From Kudoa neothunni (lineage: Eukaryota > Cnidaria), in assembly GCA_964304625.1 (NCBI GenBank), contig OZ199838.1, positions 15,934,001-15,998,000 of the forward strand: DNA of 64,000 nt, written 5' to 3'. Positions 38,101 through 52,035 of the stretch are shown here, one piece after another. The first letter of the stretch is position 1; every line of letters begins with the position of its first letter. Under the pieces are notes generated by a model that had not been told where the DNA came from, made no database searches, and was given only the letters and a program-made list of their open reading frames with translations. Made by a program: the position numbers and the translations under genes.

Positions 38101-41100
38101 TGCTAAGTAGTTATCATTATAAGTGTTTGTTATCAATTGTCAAAAAATCCTAATTTCAGGTATTATCTAAAAAAATTAAAATTTAACTAAATATTATCTA
38201 CTTGACTAATTTCTCTTAATTTTAATGAATGAATGGTCGCATATAAAAATAAAACCTCATCTAGGTATAGTATAGTTGTTGCGTGAAATTCAAAAGTCGA
38301 ACGATAGACTGTAATAGAATTGTTTAAAATTAACGGAATTGAATAGGCATAAACAAAGTTTGTTGACTAAATTATTAACAACCACCTTTTAGGTCATTGT
38401 TGCACGACAAATAAATTTTAATTCTATCGGAAAATACCACACATCTTTATTTTTATTAACTCTGATTAACGCTTTTTCGGAAAGAGCATTTTCCCTTCTG
38501 AAATTATCGAAAAAATCAGAATAAATAGAATGTTGTGCCTTACATTAGATGATCTTGTTCTAATGAGGAATTTTTTCAACATATTGACAAAATGATGTCA
38601 TAAATTTGAAGTTTCTTAATTAATTAAAAATTAACGTAATTTTTATACGTATAATTAAATATTAATTCCGTTTCTACAAAAAATTATGATTTTTCCCATT
38701 TTATGCGGCCAAAATTTTGCCAGATGTCGGATTTGGGTTGGCAGCGCTGCGTGTAAATCTTCTAATTCTAACGGCCGTCGGAAATAATTATCACTCGTTC
38801 AACATCGTAAACATAAATATCGATTTTTCTCAATATTTAATGACAGTAACGTTTTGAGATTACAATACTTTATTTTTTATAATTATACAAATGTTTTTAA
38901 AAAATAAAAACGTGGCGTTTTTCTGGGCCCTAAACTGCATGAGGTAAGTATTTGATATAAAATCCTAAAAAACAAAAAATTAATAATTTAAAAATGAATT
39001 ATGAATATATAGCAACTTTTAGAAGAATAAATGTTGGTTTTTACCGATTTAACGTCTTCAATGTACGGTGAATTGAGAATTGAGATGAAATCCGGCCCGT
39101 GGTGCATTTGGAACCCAAAAATACTTGGAGGGTTCATTAATTAATTTATTAATTAATTAAATATGCATGTATATACATTGTATATTTAATAACGTAAAAA
39201 TATTTATAAATTATAAGCATCTTGAAGTAATACAAATAATAAATATATTAATGAGGAAGAAATGGGCAGCATAATGCAAATCCTAGTTGGAGAAAATTTT
39301 ACATTTTGCCCATCAGAGTTAGCAGTATAAATTTATAACAACAATCATAGTGAAGAATCAATATTTAAATACTCCAATGCTTGATTTAATGATAAATAAA
39401 ATTAAATATAGATGATGTATTCATTTATGATAATATAGTTATTTTCATAATCAATAACAATAGCACTAGTAAATTACCTTCTATAGTCAATTCTCTCACA
39501 CCCTTTAATCGAGATGATTCGAATGTAAATTTGTAACTTTTGGATTCGTCCTGCTTTCGCAGCGTTCTTAATTTGCATACTTTCATAGTACACGGCACCT
39601 CTTCGAATTTTTCATCTGAACTTTTCACGTTGGTTTCTTGAGTGTTATATAAAGACCATTTCAACGTAATTTTATTAAAATCTTTATTTAATGTAAAAGT
39701 AATAATTATAACCTCATCATTATCGTATGCATATTCGATTTCGAATGTGCTTCGTCCTAAAATATTTATTATACCATCAATAAAAGAAAGATAATACGTT
39801 AGATAGAAAAATAAATTTAAAAAATATTTAAACAAAAATAATTATAATTTGATTATTTGAAGAGATATAAATAAAAATTATGTTAATAAGGAAGAAATCG
39901 GTAGGATAATACAAATCCTAGCTGGAGTAAATTGTACATTTCGTTCATCAATGTAAGCAATATTAATTTATAACAAAAAATATAAATAAGAAATAATATT
40001 GAATTATGAAAAATCTTGATTTAACAATAAATGAATTAAATATAGATGATCCATTCATTTATGATAGAAATTTATCCAAGTTATTTTTTCTATCAAATTA
40101 GTATAAAATATGTACCTTCTATTATCAACTCTTTTACGCCATTTAGTTGTAATGATTCAAATGTAAATCGAAATCCGCTGGATTGTTCCTCGATTTTAGA
40201 CATTTTTAATTGACATAAATTATTATTGCACGGTAATTTTATGAATTTTTCGTCGGAACTTGTTACCGGTTTCCTTTCAGTATCATATAAGGACCATTTT
40301 AGCGAAATTTCAGCAAACTCTTGAACTAATGTAAATATAATATTTATAACATCATCGTCGTCGTATGCATATTTGATTTCGAATGCACTTCGTCCTAAAA
40401 TATTTATTATACCGTTAATACATGTAGAATAAAATAATTTATAGAAATATTTAATTAAAAATTATTTAAAAGAAGAAAAAGTTTACGTTTAGGATTTATA
40501 AACTCATAAAAATATAAAATATACTCATGTGGAAGTAATTAGTGGGATAACACAAATTTTAAACGAAGTAATTTAAATTTCTCTTATCAAAGTTAGCAGT
40601 ATGAATTTATAACAGCAACCATATTTAAGAATCTGTTTTTAATTATGCAAATTCATGATTTAATAACAAATAAAATTAAATATAAATAATACATTCGTTG
40701 ACGGTAAGAAATGATTATAATTATTTTTACATATTTATAAAAATAATTACCTTCTATCTTCAACTCTTTTACACCATTTAGTTGTAGAGATTCAAGTATA
40801 AATCGAAATCCTCTAGATTGTTCCTGGATTTTCGACATTTTTAATTGGCATACATAATTTCTACACGATAACTGTTCAAAATTGCCTTTCGAACTTGTCA
40901 CCAGTTCTCCTCCAGCTTCATTTAGAGACCATTTCAACGAAATTGCAGTAAAACCTTGATCTAATGTAAAAATAATATTTATGACATTATCAGCGTCGTA
41001 TGTATATTCGATTTTGAATGTGCTTCGGGCTAAAACGTTTATTATACTATCGATACAATCAGATAATAAGTTGGATAGATAAATAAAAATACAACATTTT

Positions 41101-44100
41101 TAAACATAAGTAATTATAATTTGATCATTTGAAGTCATAAAAGTAAATATTGTGTTAATGAGGAATAAATTGGTAGAATAATACAAATCCCAACTATTGT
41201 ATGATTTAGATTTATCTCATCTTTGGCAATAACATGAATAATCAGTGTCAGAACAAATTATTAATTATATAATATAGAGTTTTACGAGCTTTAACAACAT
41301 TGCGTCTAAATTTGGATTGTTAATAAGTATATAAGTCATATTCATACCATGGAAAATATTAAGTGAATAGAAAAAAACATAAAACAGTTTATTTATATAA
41401 AAGTTACAAAATAAAAAATATATTAGTCGACGATTCTTACATAAAAGTCAAAAAAACGAGGCAACACTCTCCAACGAAAAAATTCCATGGAATATTTTTT
41501 AGATAAATGGAGGAGCAAAATGATACAAGGACAAGCAAGAGTTGAGCATGATCTTTAAATTTAATTGATGATTGATACAAAGTGAGTACTCCAGATAATT
41601 GTCCTGTATACAATCGGAAGAAGTTTCAATGTGTTTCCAGATGCCTCAACAGGAGAATTAATATGGAGTAAATATAAGTTTATGTCATCATCTTCCACTA
41701 TTATTTTATACGTGAATCAAAAAAATTGAGTTTTTAATTAACCTTGAGTTACATCTGGTGCTGTGTTAAAGTAGGATTGTTTCTGTTAGGCAGAATCATG
41801 TTTATCGCCAGATGTATAAAAATTTAATGTTTAAACTCTACTTATTTTGAAAGATTTTATTATTTGTTTATCAGTTAATGTAGCAAGTCCTCAAACCGCG
41901 TTGTTAATTGTTAAAGCTCGCAAAACTCTACATTCAAATACTTCATTTAACAATAAATGAAATCTAATATAGATGGAGAATTCATATACGATAATAAATG
42001 ATTGTAGATATGTATAGTATCTATCAGCATAATGTAAGATAATTACCTTGTATCTTCAACTTCTTATCGCCCTTTAGTTGTAATGATTCAAATGTAAATA
42101 TATAGTCTTTGGGTTGGTCAAGCTTTCCCAAAGTTGTCATTTGGCATAATTTATCTATGCAGGTCAATTTTTCGAGTTGGTCAACTAAACTTTCCACCGG
42201 ATTTTCTTCAGAATCATGTAGAGACCATTTTAATGAAATTTTATCAATCTGTTGGTCTAATCTGAATTTGATAATTACGTCATTATTGTTATCGTATGTA
42301 TATTCGATTGCGAATGTGCTTCGGGCTAAAACATTTATTATACAATCGATACAAATAGACTAATATGATTGATAGATAAATAAAATAATATTTTTAAAAA
42401 ATTATAATTTTAGTTTTGTTGTCAATATATTTTAATACTCCGTTAGGAGTCACTAATGAGGAAACAGATAAAATCTATTATATTAAATAAAAATCTACTT
42501 GTAATGTTGAAATTTCAATATCTTTATTAACTTTACTTAAAAGTATTAATAGACATACAGGGAATTAAAACTAATGATGGATAAATTTTACATAATGAAT
42601 CAGTTTTTTAAGAATTAAAATCGTGACACGTGATTTTTCGCTCATTAATAATTTTTTGATAAAATTTAAAATTAATAATTTCACTTTAATTAAAAAATAT
42701 AAAAAATAATCACACATAAAACAGATATAAAAATAATGAAATCGCTATATAGAAATTTTTTAAAGCTCTGTAGACTCTCCATTTTTTTATGACGTTAAAT
42801 GATAAAAATATATAATATTATATATAAAATATGTACGTACATTATATATTCAAATGGGTTATTGTTTATAAATATATTAAAGTATAAATATTTATATATT
42901 TTAATCTCTTTGAAAAGTCACAGATATTCAAAAAATATTAATGAGGAGTAATTTGGCTGAACCAAAAATTCTAATTTGAATGTGTTTTACACTTAACACA
43001 TCAAAGATAGAACTGTATATTTAACATTAAATATCAATTATGCAATATTAAAATTCTAAATAAAATATAGATATTGTATTTATAGATGATAATAAATTAT
43101 TAACTAATCTATGAAAATATTATAATTTAATTACCTTCTATCGTCAACTCCTTTACGCCAGTTAATTGAGAAGATTCGAATAGAAATTGATAACTTTTCG
43201 AATGATCCAGCGTTCCCAATGTCCTCATTTCGCATACTTTATTTTTACATGATACTTTTTCGAACTCCATATTTGAATTTTTCACCATATTTTGATGAGT
43301 ATCACGTAAATACCATTTCAATAAAATTTCATCGTAATTTTGTTCTAATGTGAAATGAATAATTACAACATTATTATCGTCGTATGTATATTTAATTTGG
43401 AATGTGCTCGGATCTAAAACTCTTATTATACTCTTAATACAAGTAGAAAAATACCTTTGGCAACGAATACTGGTTTCATATCATGGAATATATATATATT
43501 GGACCTTATTTTAAATCTTTGATCAACATATCTGTCTATTCCATTAAACATGGTTTTGCAAACATTACCATCACAATTAAGATCAACATAAAAAGTATTC
43601 TTTTTTTTTTCTATAAATTGGTCTGATTTTTTTTCTAACGACGTGAGATCAATTTTCGCTCTAAAACTTTCAATAGATTGCACAACGTTCAAAGTAATCG
43701 AAATTTTAGTATCAACCCGTTCCGCGGAAAATTCGTAATTTCTTATTACTATAAATATGTCAAGAAGTAAGTAATACTATTAACATTAAGTTCAACTAAT
43801 CTTACATTTTGTTATGATAATTTTGTTAGTTTTCATTACAAGATCTCCTGATATAATATCGATATCGTAACGACTACCACGTTTAACCCCATGTATTTCA
43901 AACGTAAACAAATCATTTTTCTTTGATATTCGTAGAGTTTCTGCTGAATTATTCAATATTTGTGGTTCTTCACTTATCTTAAGACTCCAATCAATCGCAA
44001 TAATTTCATATGTCAGAATTAGCCGCAACACAACAATAATTTTAAACTTTTGATTCAGCTTCATCAATTAAAGTGTGATCGAGAGCATAATCACTTTTAA

Positions 44101-47100
44101 CTAATAATAGATTAGATTATTTTTGGCGAAAGCATTCTATAATACCTTTTTGAATGACTACAGTAAAATCATCATCGCATGGCGGTATTTTTATAACGAT
44201 ATTATGGTTTTTGGTGGGAGATATAGTGTGAGGTTTGAAATTGCATACATATTGTGTGCAGGTTACCTGCTCATGGTTTACGTTAAAAACTTCCTTATTA
44301 TCAAAATCGGATTCAACGACTCTATAACTAATTCCTAATGTTTCAACAATTGACTTTTGAATAATTTCTACTAAAATTTCGTTATTTAATTCACGTCGCT
44401 TTGTAACTTCAAAGTCACACGCCTCTAAAATATATATTAATTAGATTAAAGATTCATACATTGTTGTTTATATTAACAAATAGTTAATTGAACCTTTCAT
44501 TATATTATATGGATCATAATCTTCGAGCAGATGAGAGGACAACTCTATCGAAAGATTGACATCAGTATTCAGATCTTCAATCTCGAAGGTGCATTCATTG
44601 TTTTTACACACAGCACCTATTTCTTTGCAATGTGACTCATGTATAATTTCTTTAGTAACAAAAATTGTGTATTTAATATTCAGAGTAGAAATTTCGATTT
44701 GGGAAGATATTTTCAGCTGAATATTTAGCTTTTTGTTGATCCAACTATATTTGAACTCGTAACTATACCTTCCTATAAATAAAAAATATATTTATTAAAT
44801 TATTTAAATTTTTTTATAATATTCTAAATGATATAAAAATACCTTCACTTGTTTTTAGAATCATGGTTTCTTCAGATCCTGGGAATGTGAATTTTTTTTC
44901 GCTTCCAATTGCACTCTCTTGAAGTGTACAGTAAAACTTTTGACCTGTAAATTCGATTGGAATCGTGGAAGCAGAAATATCCGATGCCCCATTGTTTAAG
45001 GTTATATGAGAACCGGGTAGAACCGTGTAGCCATCCAAGTATAGTTTTATATTATCGCCAAAAAATTTAGAATATTGATAATAAAAAATTTTATTAAAAT
45101 CTAAAGAAAAATTAAAACTGTAATCTATATAACTCGTTCACTCGTTCGGTAATATATTTCCAATTTGTTTAGTTCTTGTGAAGATATTCTTATTAAGGCT
45201 GTATCCAATGATTTTTGCATGTTGGTTATTTCATAATCAAATGAACACATATAATTATGACATTCAATAACCTCGTCGACATTATTTTCGAATATCATTT
45301 CATCATTTAAAAAATTATACGCTTCAATTTTTGTTAAATGGATAGTTTCAAGTGAGTGGGAGAGTATGATGTAAAATTTGATATTCCTGCCAGTAACCTT
45401 TACCCTTCCGTAAGCGTTATAGAATCCTATATAGAATTTAATTAATAGTTACAAATACAAATAAAATATAAGGAAAATATACGTGTAATTTTTATGTTAG
45501 AAGATATTTCATTTCCGATAGAATATTTTTTTATTGAGGTTTCTTGAACTAAACAACTTTTAGTTAAAATTACGCTTAAAAGGTTTTTATCTATAGAATT
45601 CTCTATAATATAACATTCTTTATCAATAATATTTCCGTTAAGTAGCATATTTGATTTGAGAAATTCCTTATTTTTTTCAGTGGCAGATAATTTTAACACA
45701 GCTCTGTATTGATCATTTGAGTCTCTTTCTTCAAACAGGATCATTTGATTCTCATTAACTAAAGAGAATCAATAATGATTTCAATATTCAGATTCACAAA
45801 AATTTCTTAAAAGATATATATATTTTATAACGAATTATTGTTAATTGAAGTAAAGCACATATGCATGATAAGTACGCACTTTAACCCCGGGTGCAGTATG
45901 CGAATTTCTGCCTTATCCGAAATTATATTTACATATGGTTCGTCCCTTTATTAACATTGCCTATATTCGAATAATTCGAATATACGGTGAAACATCGGAA
46001 CTCGCACAAATCGGAGTTCGGCCAAAGAATTTGAGCCATTAACAAATCTGAGGTCGAACTCATAGAGCAGTATTTCCCTACAAATTTTACGCCCATATCC
46101 CATCGTAATTTCCTCGTTCACTTCGCACCCCCTCCTCCATGTGAATGCCAAGACTCGTTTATACTTTTTATTTAAATGTAAAAATTAAAATCTCTTAAAA
46201 TTATAATCTATATTATTTTAGTTTATATTTCAACTTAAACATTTTCTCAGTTACATCTATAATAAATTAATACCAAAATGTTTTGGTTAACTTAATTTGC
46301 TATGTTTAATTGAAAAATGATGAACACTATCTTTTCACTCCTCAAAGTCTAACATTTAATGAATGGAGCTATTGTTCATTCCTGCTTATATATATCCTTT
46401 TTATGTAAAGTAAAAAAATTCTATTAAATCACGTTATTATAATTATTCCAAAATATTAGACTTAAAAAATGTATATAAACGAAATTCTAAATTATAAAAA
46501 GTATGGTCGCTTAAATAAGTTCTATACTCAAAGGTGAAAATTAAATGAGCCAAATAAAAATCGTCAATTCGTATATTTCACAAGAAACATTCTTTCAAAA
46601 TCAATTTTAATTTAGTATTTATTTGATCAGACAATTCTCTTGCTCTCCTTGAGTTTTCATAAGTAATTCAAAGCTGGACATTTTGTTCGATTATGGAACA
46701 TGAAAATCATTTTTGGGGTTTAATGAATTCTGATATTTATTATTTGTATAAAATGAAGTTGATAAGCTTGTATCATATACTATCCTGTGCTGAATAAATC
46801 TAGCGACCTCATTATTCTATATTGAGTCATATGTTAACTTAAATTCCATAGATTCAAAAAATATGTTTTCTGAATATACTTTAAAAAATCTAATATATAT
46901 TGTTAAAATTGGCATTTATTTACATGTATAAATGAAGGCACTGATCCTTGTTATACCAATACGTTAAAGAACAATTTAACTTATATTAATATAAGAGGAA
47001 AAATAAAAATTTGAAAGCAAAACTTAAAATGTAACATTATAAAGCATGTACAATTAAATGATGGATCTCAAATTTTGACAAAATTTAAACCACATCGTGG

Positions 47101-50100
47101 TTTTATTTTCATGGACAGAGAATATTTATAAGCAGATAAAAATGCTGAGAACTTAATTACAACTAAAGCATATATATATGTTATTTTGAAAGATAACGAA
47201 TCTATAATTTTACATAAAAATAGCGATAGTTAGATTTTGTAGGTTAAACAGGCTTAGTATAAACTACAACCATACTGCGCTATTTCGTAGAAGGAATTAA
47301 AATAAATTATCATATCCCAATTTTGAATCAAAACAACCAGAGTTATTGTATACATTACGTTCTTACATGATTTAAACGGGGACTAATGAAAATTACGCTT
47401 TGAAAAATTAAGATTTTTGATTTTTGAGTCAACGATAGTTGTTATAATAAACATTAAGAACTAATTTTTTTCGTAAAATCAATGACCAACTATTTTAAAC
47501 GAAAACGTAAAATTCAAATGAAAAAAATATATTTTCATTAAAGAAAATTAGAGGTGTGAGCCTTTTCAGAATTTTGAGGAATTCGATTTCTTGCCAATAG
47601 ACAGTCCTACATTGTTTGATATGCTAGCATGATAATACCGACTACATAAATTATTTTTGGATAGTCCAAAGCGGAGAATGAGTTATTCATAGGAATATGC
47701 ATTTTTAAGGTAAACAATATTTGTTCAATTTAATAATTAATATCATAAAATAGTATAATCAATTTTGATTATCATGAAAAAAAATTCTTACTTGTGAATT
47801 TCTTTCTTAATGGGGTCATTTCGTTCGAGTGTATTAGTAATGTGGCTGGATATTCACAAACATCGTCGAGTATTATCGTATCAACACATTTTCTGTTTTT
47901 ACACAAAATGTGTTTATTTTGGCTTTTGTAACACTGGTTTTGAAACTTGTCATATAATGATTCGTTTAAATTTATATGTTGAAGTGGTTGGCTGATACTA
48001 TACACAATTCGGTGGTGGTTAATTTTTTTCGTTTTAAAGAAATCAACATCAATTATCATTGGAACTATAATTGGAAATACGTAAGAAAATTACACTATAA
48101 TTGTATTAGTTACCTTTATTGATTTTTATACGGCGATTAAGAAAAACGAACGAAAATTGATATCCGGTTGTATTGACTTCGGTAATTTTTTTGGGAGTTG
48201 CATTACAAGAATTATTCTCACAAGTTATTTCAAGGTCAAACACAGCATTATTAATTTTACGGACGTCATTCTCATAATAAATGGCATCCACGGGACAACT
48301 AATCCTGTGTTTACTAGTTAAGAACATACTTATAGTTCCATGAAAATAAATTGTGTCGTTTATTATGATTGCGTTGAATAATTTTGGAACAATATTTCCG
48401 AGAACTAAAAAAATATCAGAAATTAATAAACATTGAAATCTATCGTACGTTTCATTTCAATCTGATAATGCCTGGTTGGAATCATCAAAAGAATCGTATT
48501 ATTTGAATCGATTGAATAAATGACTGTTATTGAAGGGCAATTTTGTTCTTTTATATCACCATATAATATAAAAGGAGTATTTTTTCTCTTGATGTTTTTT
48601 GCCTTTGGTGAGGTCTCAGACGATTGAATCTTAGAATTGACCAATGTGTATGTACACTGACCAGATGCACTCAGACTGATGCTTTTCTGTTGATAGAAAT
48701 ATGCCAATTCATAATCTTTATTGTTCGAAAATATACCTAAAAATAGAATTAATTACTTTCAAACCTAGTTAAGGGGGGATATGCATCTCCTATTTTTCAC
48801 CCTTTACACATGTTCGACAATCCCGATTTTATTAAATCAATTATTCACCACTTAAACTTTTGGTCGAATAACAATTAGCCCCATAATTCACTTAAAAATT
48901 TTTGCTAAAATTCATGTTCGACTACAAACGGTGAATGTGCATGTTAATATTCATGGTAGTTTTGTTCTATTTTCCACATGAATTTAACATATTAGCCATG
49001 ATTAAGCATGGTTTTGCGTTGTTCTAAATTTCTAATATGTTTTTACCACCATTATTTAAATAAAATGTTATTCTTTCTGTCGACTTTAATAGAAAATATT
49101 TTCGTGTTAACTGCGTCACGTTGATTCTGCCTATTTCATAGAAACGCACTAAGAAGAAACTTTGAATTGATATCTTTTTAATTTTGGATTTTACCAAAAA
49201 TTAATTAATTAATTAATGTATATGTATAATTTATTTTATGAACTCCGAATAATTAATGTATTCATTATTTGTATCAAAACATAAATAACACATTTTTATA
49301 TTTTCAGGGTAGTTTTCATTTTAGTTAATACAACATTTAACGAAACCTCATTATGGTGTTTATCTGTGGCCAGCACCAATTTTACAGCATTTTACGTTGC
49401 AACGAGAAACTAATAAATTTGTTAATTGTCAAAAAACTTATCCGAATTCCAACAAGATGCAGAAATTACGGAAGACAACATTTTTTTAAAGTGAAAGTTA
49501 TTAAAAGAAAAGTAAGTAAAACAGTCTGCGACAATTAAATTGCAGAAGCTTTTGTGAATTAGGCGTGGTAAAAATAAAATAAAAACTGACTTTTATTGAT
49601 TCATCGATTTAGAATATTCATAATTTTGATTGAAACTAAAAAATAATAAAGCACTCTATTGACGCGTAAAAATTAATTGTATAATGGTAAAGTATGTGAC
49701 TCCAAAAAACACCATCTAAAGTCAATTTTTTTTTTAATTTTTTCTTTTAAGATTATCAATAATAAATCAAAAGAATATTGAGCTCAAATAAATTACTTCT
49801 AAATTTTCTCCTAATTCAGATTCGAATACAGTTGGATACACTAGTAATCCATATCGTTTTGCAATAAACACAAAAAGGTAGATGATTATTTGCTTATTGT
49901 ATCCTAATTAGTATACTACATCCATTATTTAAATTTTCTTAATATTTACGTATCAAATTTAGCTTAGTAAACCTTCTTAATAATCTTGTCTAATATTAAG
50001 GAGTAATGTGTCATCTATCTTTATTATTAAATGTCAAATTAACTTTTAAACTATTTGAAAACTTCATTAAATACTTATTTTAGTTTACAAATTTTTAATA

Positions 50101-51998
50101 GTACATTATTATTAATGAAGTAATCTCTATACATCGATTATAGTAATCGTACATTGATATTTTTGGTTATAAAATTGAAGAAAGTCATATATTAATAATA
50201 TTTCAATACATATTTTATTTATCTGAAGATATTAAATAAAGAATTATTATAATAATAATAATAATCTAAAATATTGTCTACATTTTTTAAATACGACATA
50301 AAATATGAAATTTATATACATTTCAAATTTTATTTATTAGGACAAAAATATTTGTTTTAATTAAATAGTTCATTATTTTTATAATATATAATTAAGCTTT
50401 GAAATGAAATAATTATAATTTTAATATAGAATCTTCTAAACGAATATATATTTTATCTTTGTTTTCTTGTTGTTTGAACTAACGGAAGCCATATTAGCGA
50501 AAAAAGTACGGTTTCAAGGGGAAACACTAGTTTTACATCTTAACTACCTCAAGTTGTTGTTCCGCAGATGATAAGAAATTTTTATAGCTGTAGGTGAAGG
50601 CATAATCAATGTGATTTCTCTCAAGGCATGAAGTTTCTGTCATTGGTCTCCTTACATTTAATTTTTTCTTTTTTAAAGTAAAGATTTCGAAATTCCAACA
50701 ATTAAAATTCCACCTTTTTGCAGCAGCATTAAGATAACCCTTTGTTATCAATATGTAAAATAACCGATCATGATCATAAATTAAATAGAAAAAGTCATCG
50801 TTCCCTCTAAACTTAAAAACTATATTATCGCGATTTTCACGTGGTAAATAAACAAAAAAATTTAATATAGCTTTTATTAAAAATAATATAAAATAACAAT
50901 TTTCGATAATTTCCAAAATAAATAAATAATCAGCTGTTTTTCAGTGTTTATTGCAAACTATGTGGGTTACAGTTGTACCTGGTAGTAGTTGAATAGGAAT
51001 TAGGAAAAAATTAGAAAAAACTGACCTTAGATGGTGTTTTTGGAACCACATATTTAACCATTACCATTTTTCGTATATTTATTGCTTCAGTGTAATTATT
51101 TCATCTGTTTCTTACCATATTATAGATTGCAACATTTTTTTATTGGAAATTATAGATACTAATATCTATATTAATTTATTATTGCGGTCAAATTTACGTT
51201 ACGGCTGTACACTTGAAGAAAACCTGATTTTCTTAAAGTTATCTTGTAGGTGTAAAAATTTTACTTCACGTTTTCTCCATCAGAGCTGATTCCTGTATTA
51301 ATGTGAGTCTGATAGGTGACTCACAAAGTTATAGACTCTCTTACACCCTTTTATCTATTTCGATAATGGTCGCCAAAATAACAAATATAACAAATGAACT
51401 AAATATAACAGTATCTCAACTTCTCACTAAACATTTGGAAGAGAACTCGTCTGACATAAATAATTAATTTAATCTATTTCTGTATAGTTACTTAATGAGT
51501 TTTTTTCGTACGACTTTAAGGACTCTTCTAATTGATTAAACGAGTTAAATATTCCCTCGACTTAAAAGATATTATTCTCAGCACTGCCTTCTATTATTTT
51601 TTATTCGCGCATATTATAATTTCATGAAAAAATTCACATAAATGCGTCGAAATAATTAATCATCTATAATCATTAATATTAATTATAAATATAATTCATA
51701 TTTATAAGTATAACAAGTTTTGTAAATTTATTTTCATAACACTATTACATCCTTTTCAGAGTTATCCGTTTTAAAGTACCATAAAAAGTCAGTTAAATAT
51801 CATTAAACCAAAGTCTTATATACTAAATTTCTTTTTAACGAACAAGCAAATGTATTTGTGTATATATCCATAATGTGTACTTATAATAGATTTGATTTAT
51901 TTGGGTCGATTTGAGGATGAATCAACGAATTAGAAATCTAACCAGTTGGGAAATAGTCACTAGTTTCAGTATAACATCAAAAATTATTTTAATGATCG

Positions 51999-52035
<37 letters not shown>

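Noticed and set aside
45951-46151. Minus-strand frame as an upstream receptor exon
   Set aside because: No acceptor or donor in phase, and the composition differs from the modules.
49353-49538. Merlin/IS1016-type transposase
   Set aside because: The Cys pattern is incomplete and no catalytic part follows; kept only as a low-confidence remark.
50533-50916. Frame within the TIR element as another receptor module
   Set aside because: It starts in a plausible phase but has no phase-1 donor, lacks the Cys pair and framework, and lies between transposon ends.
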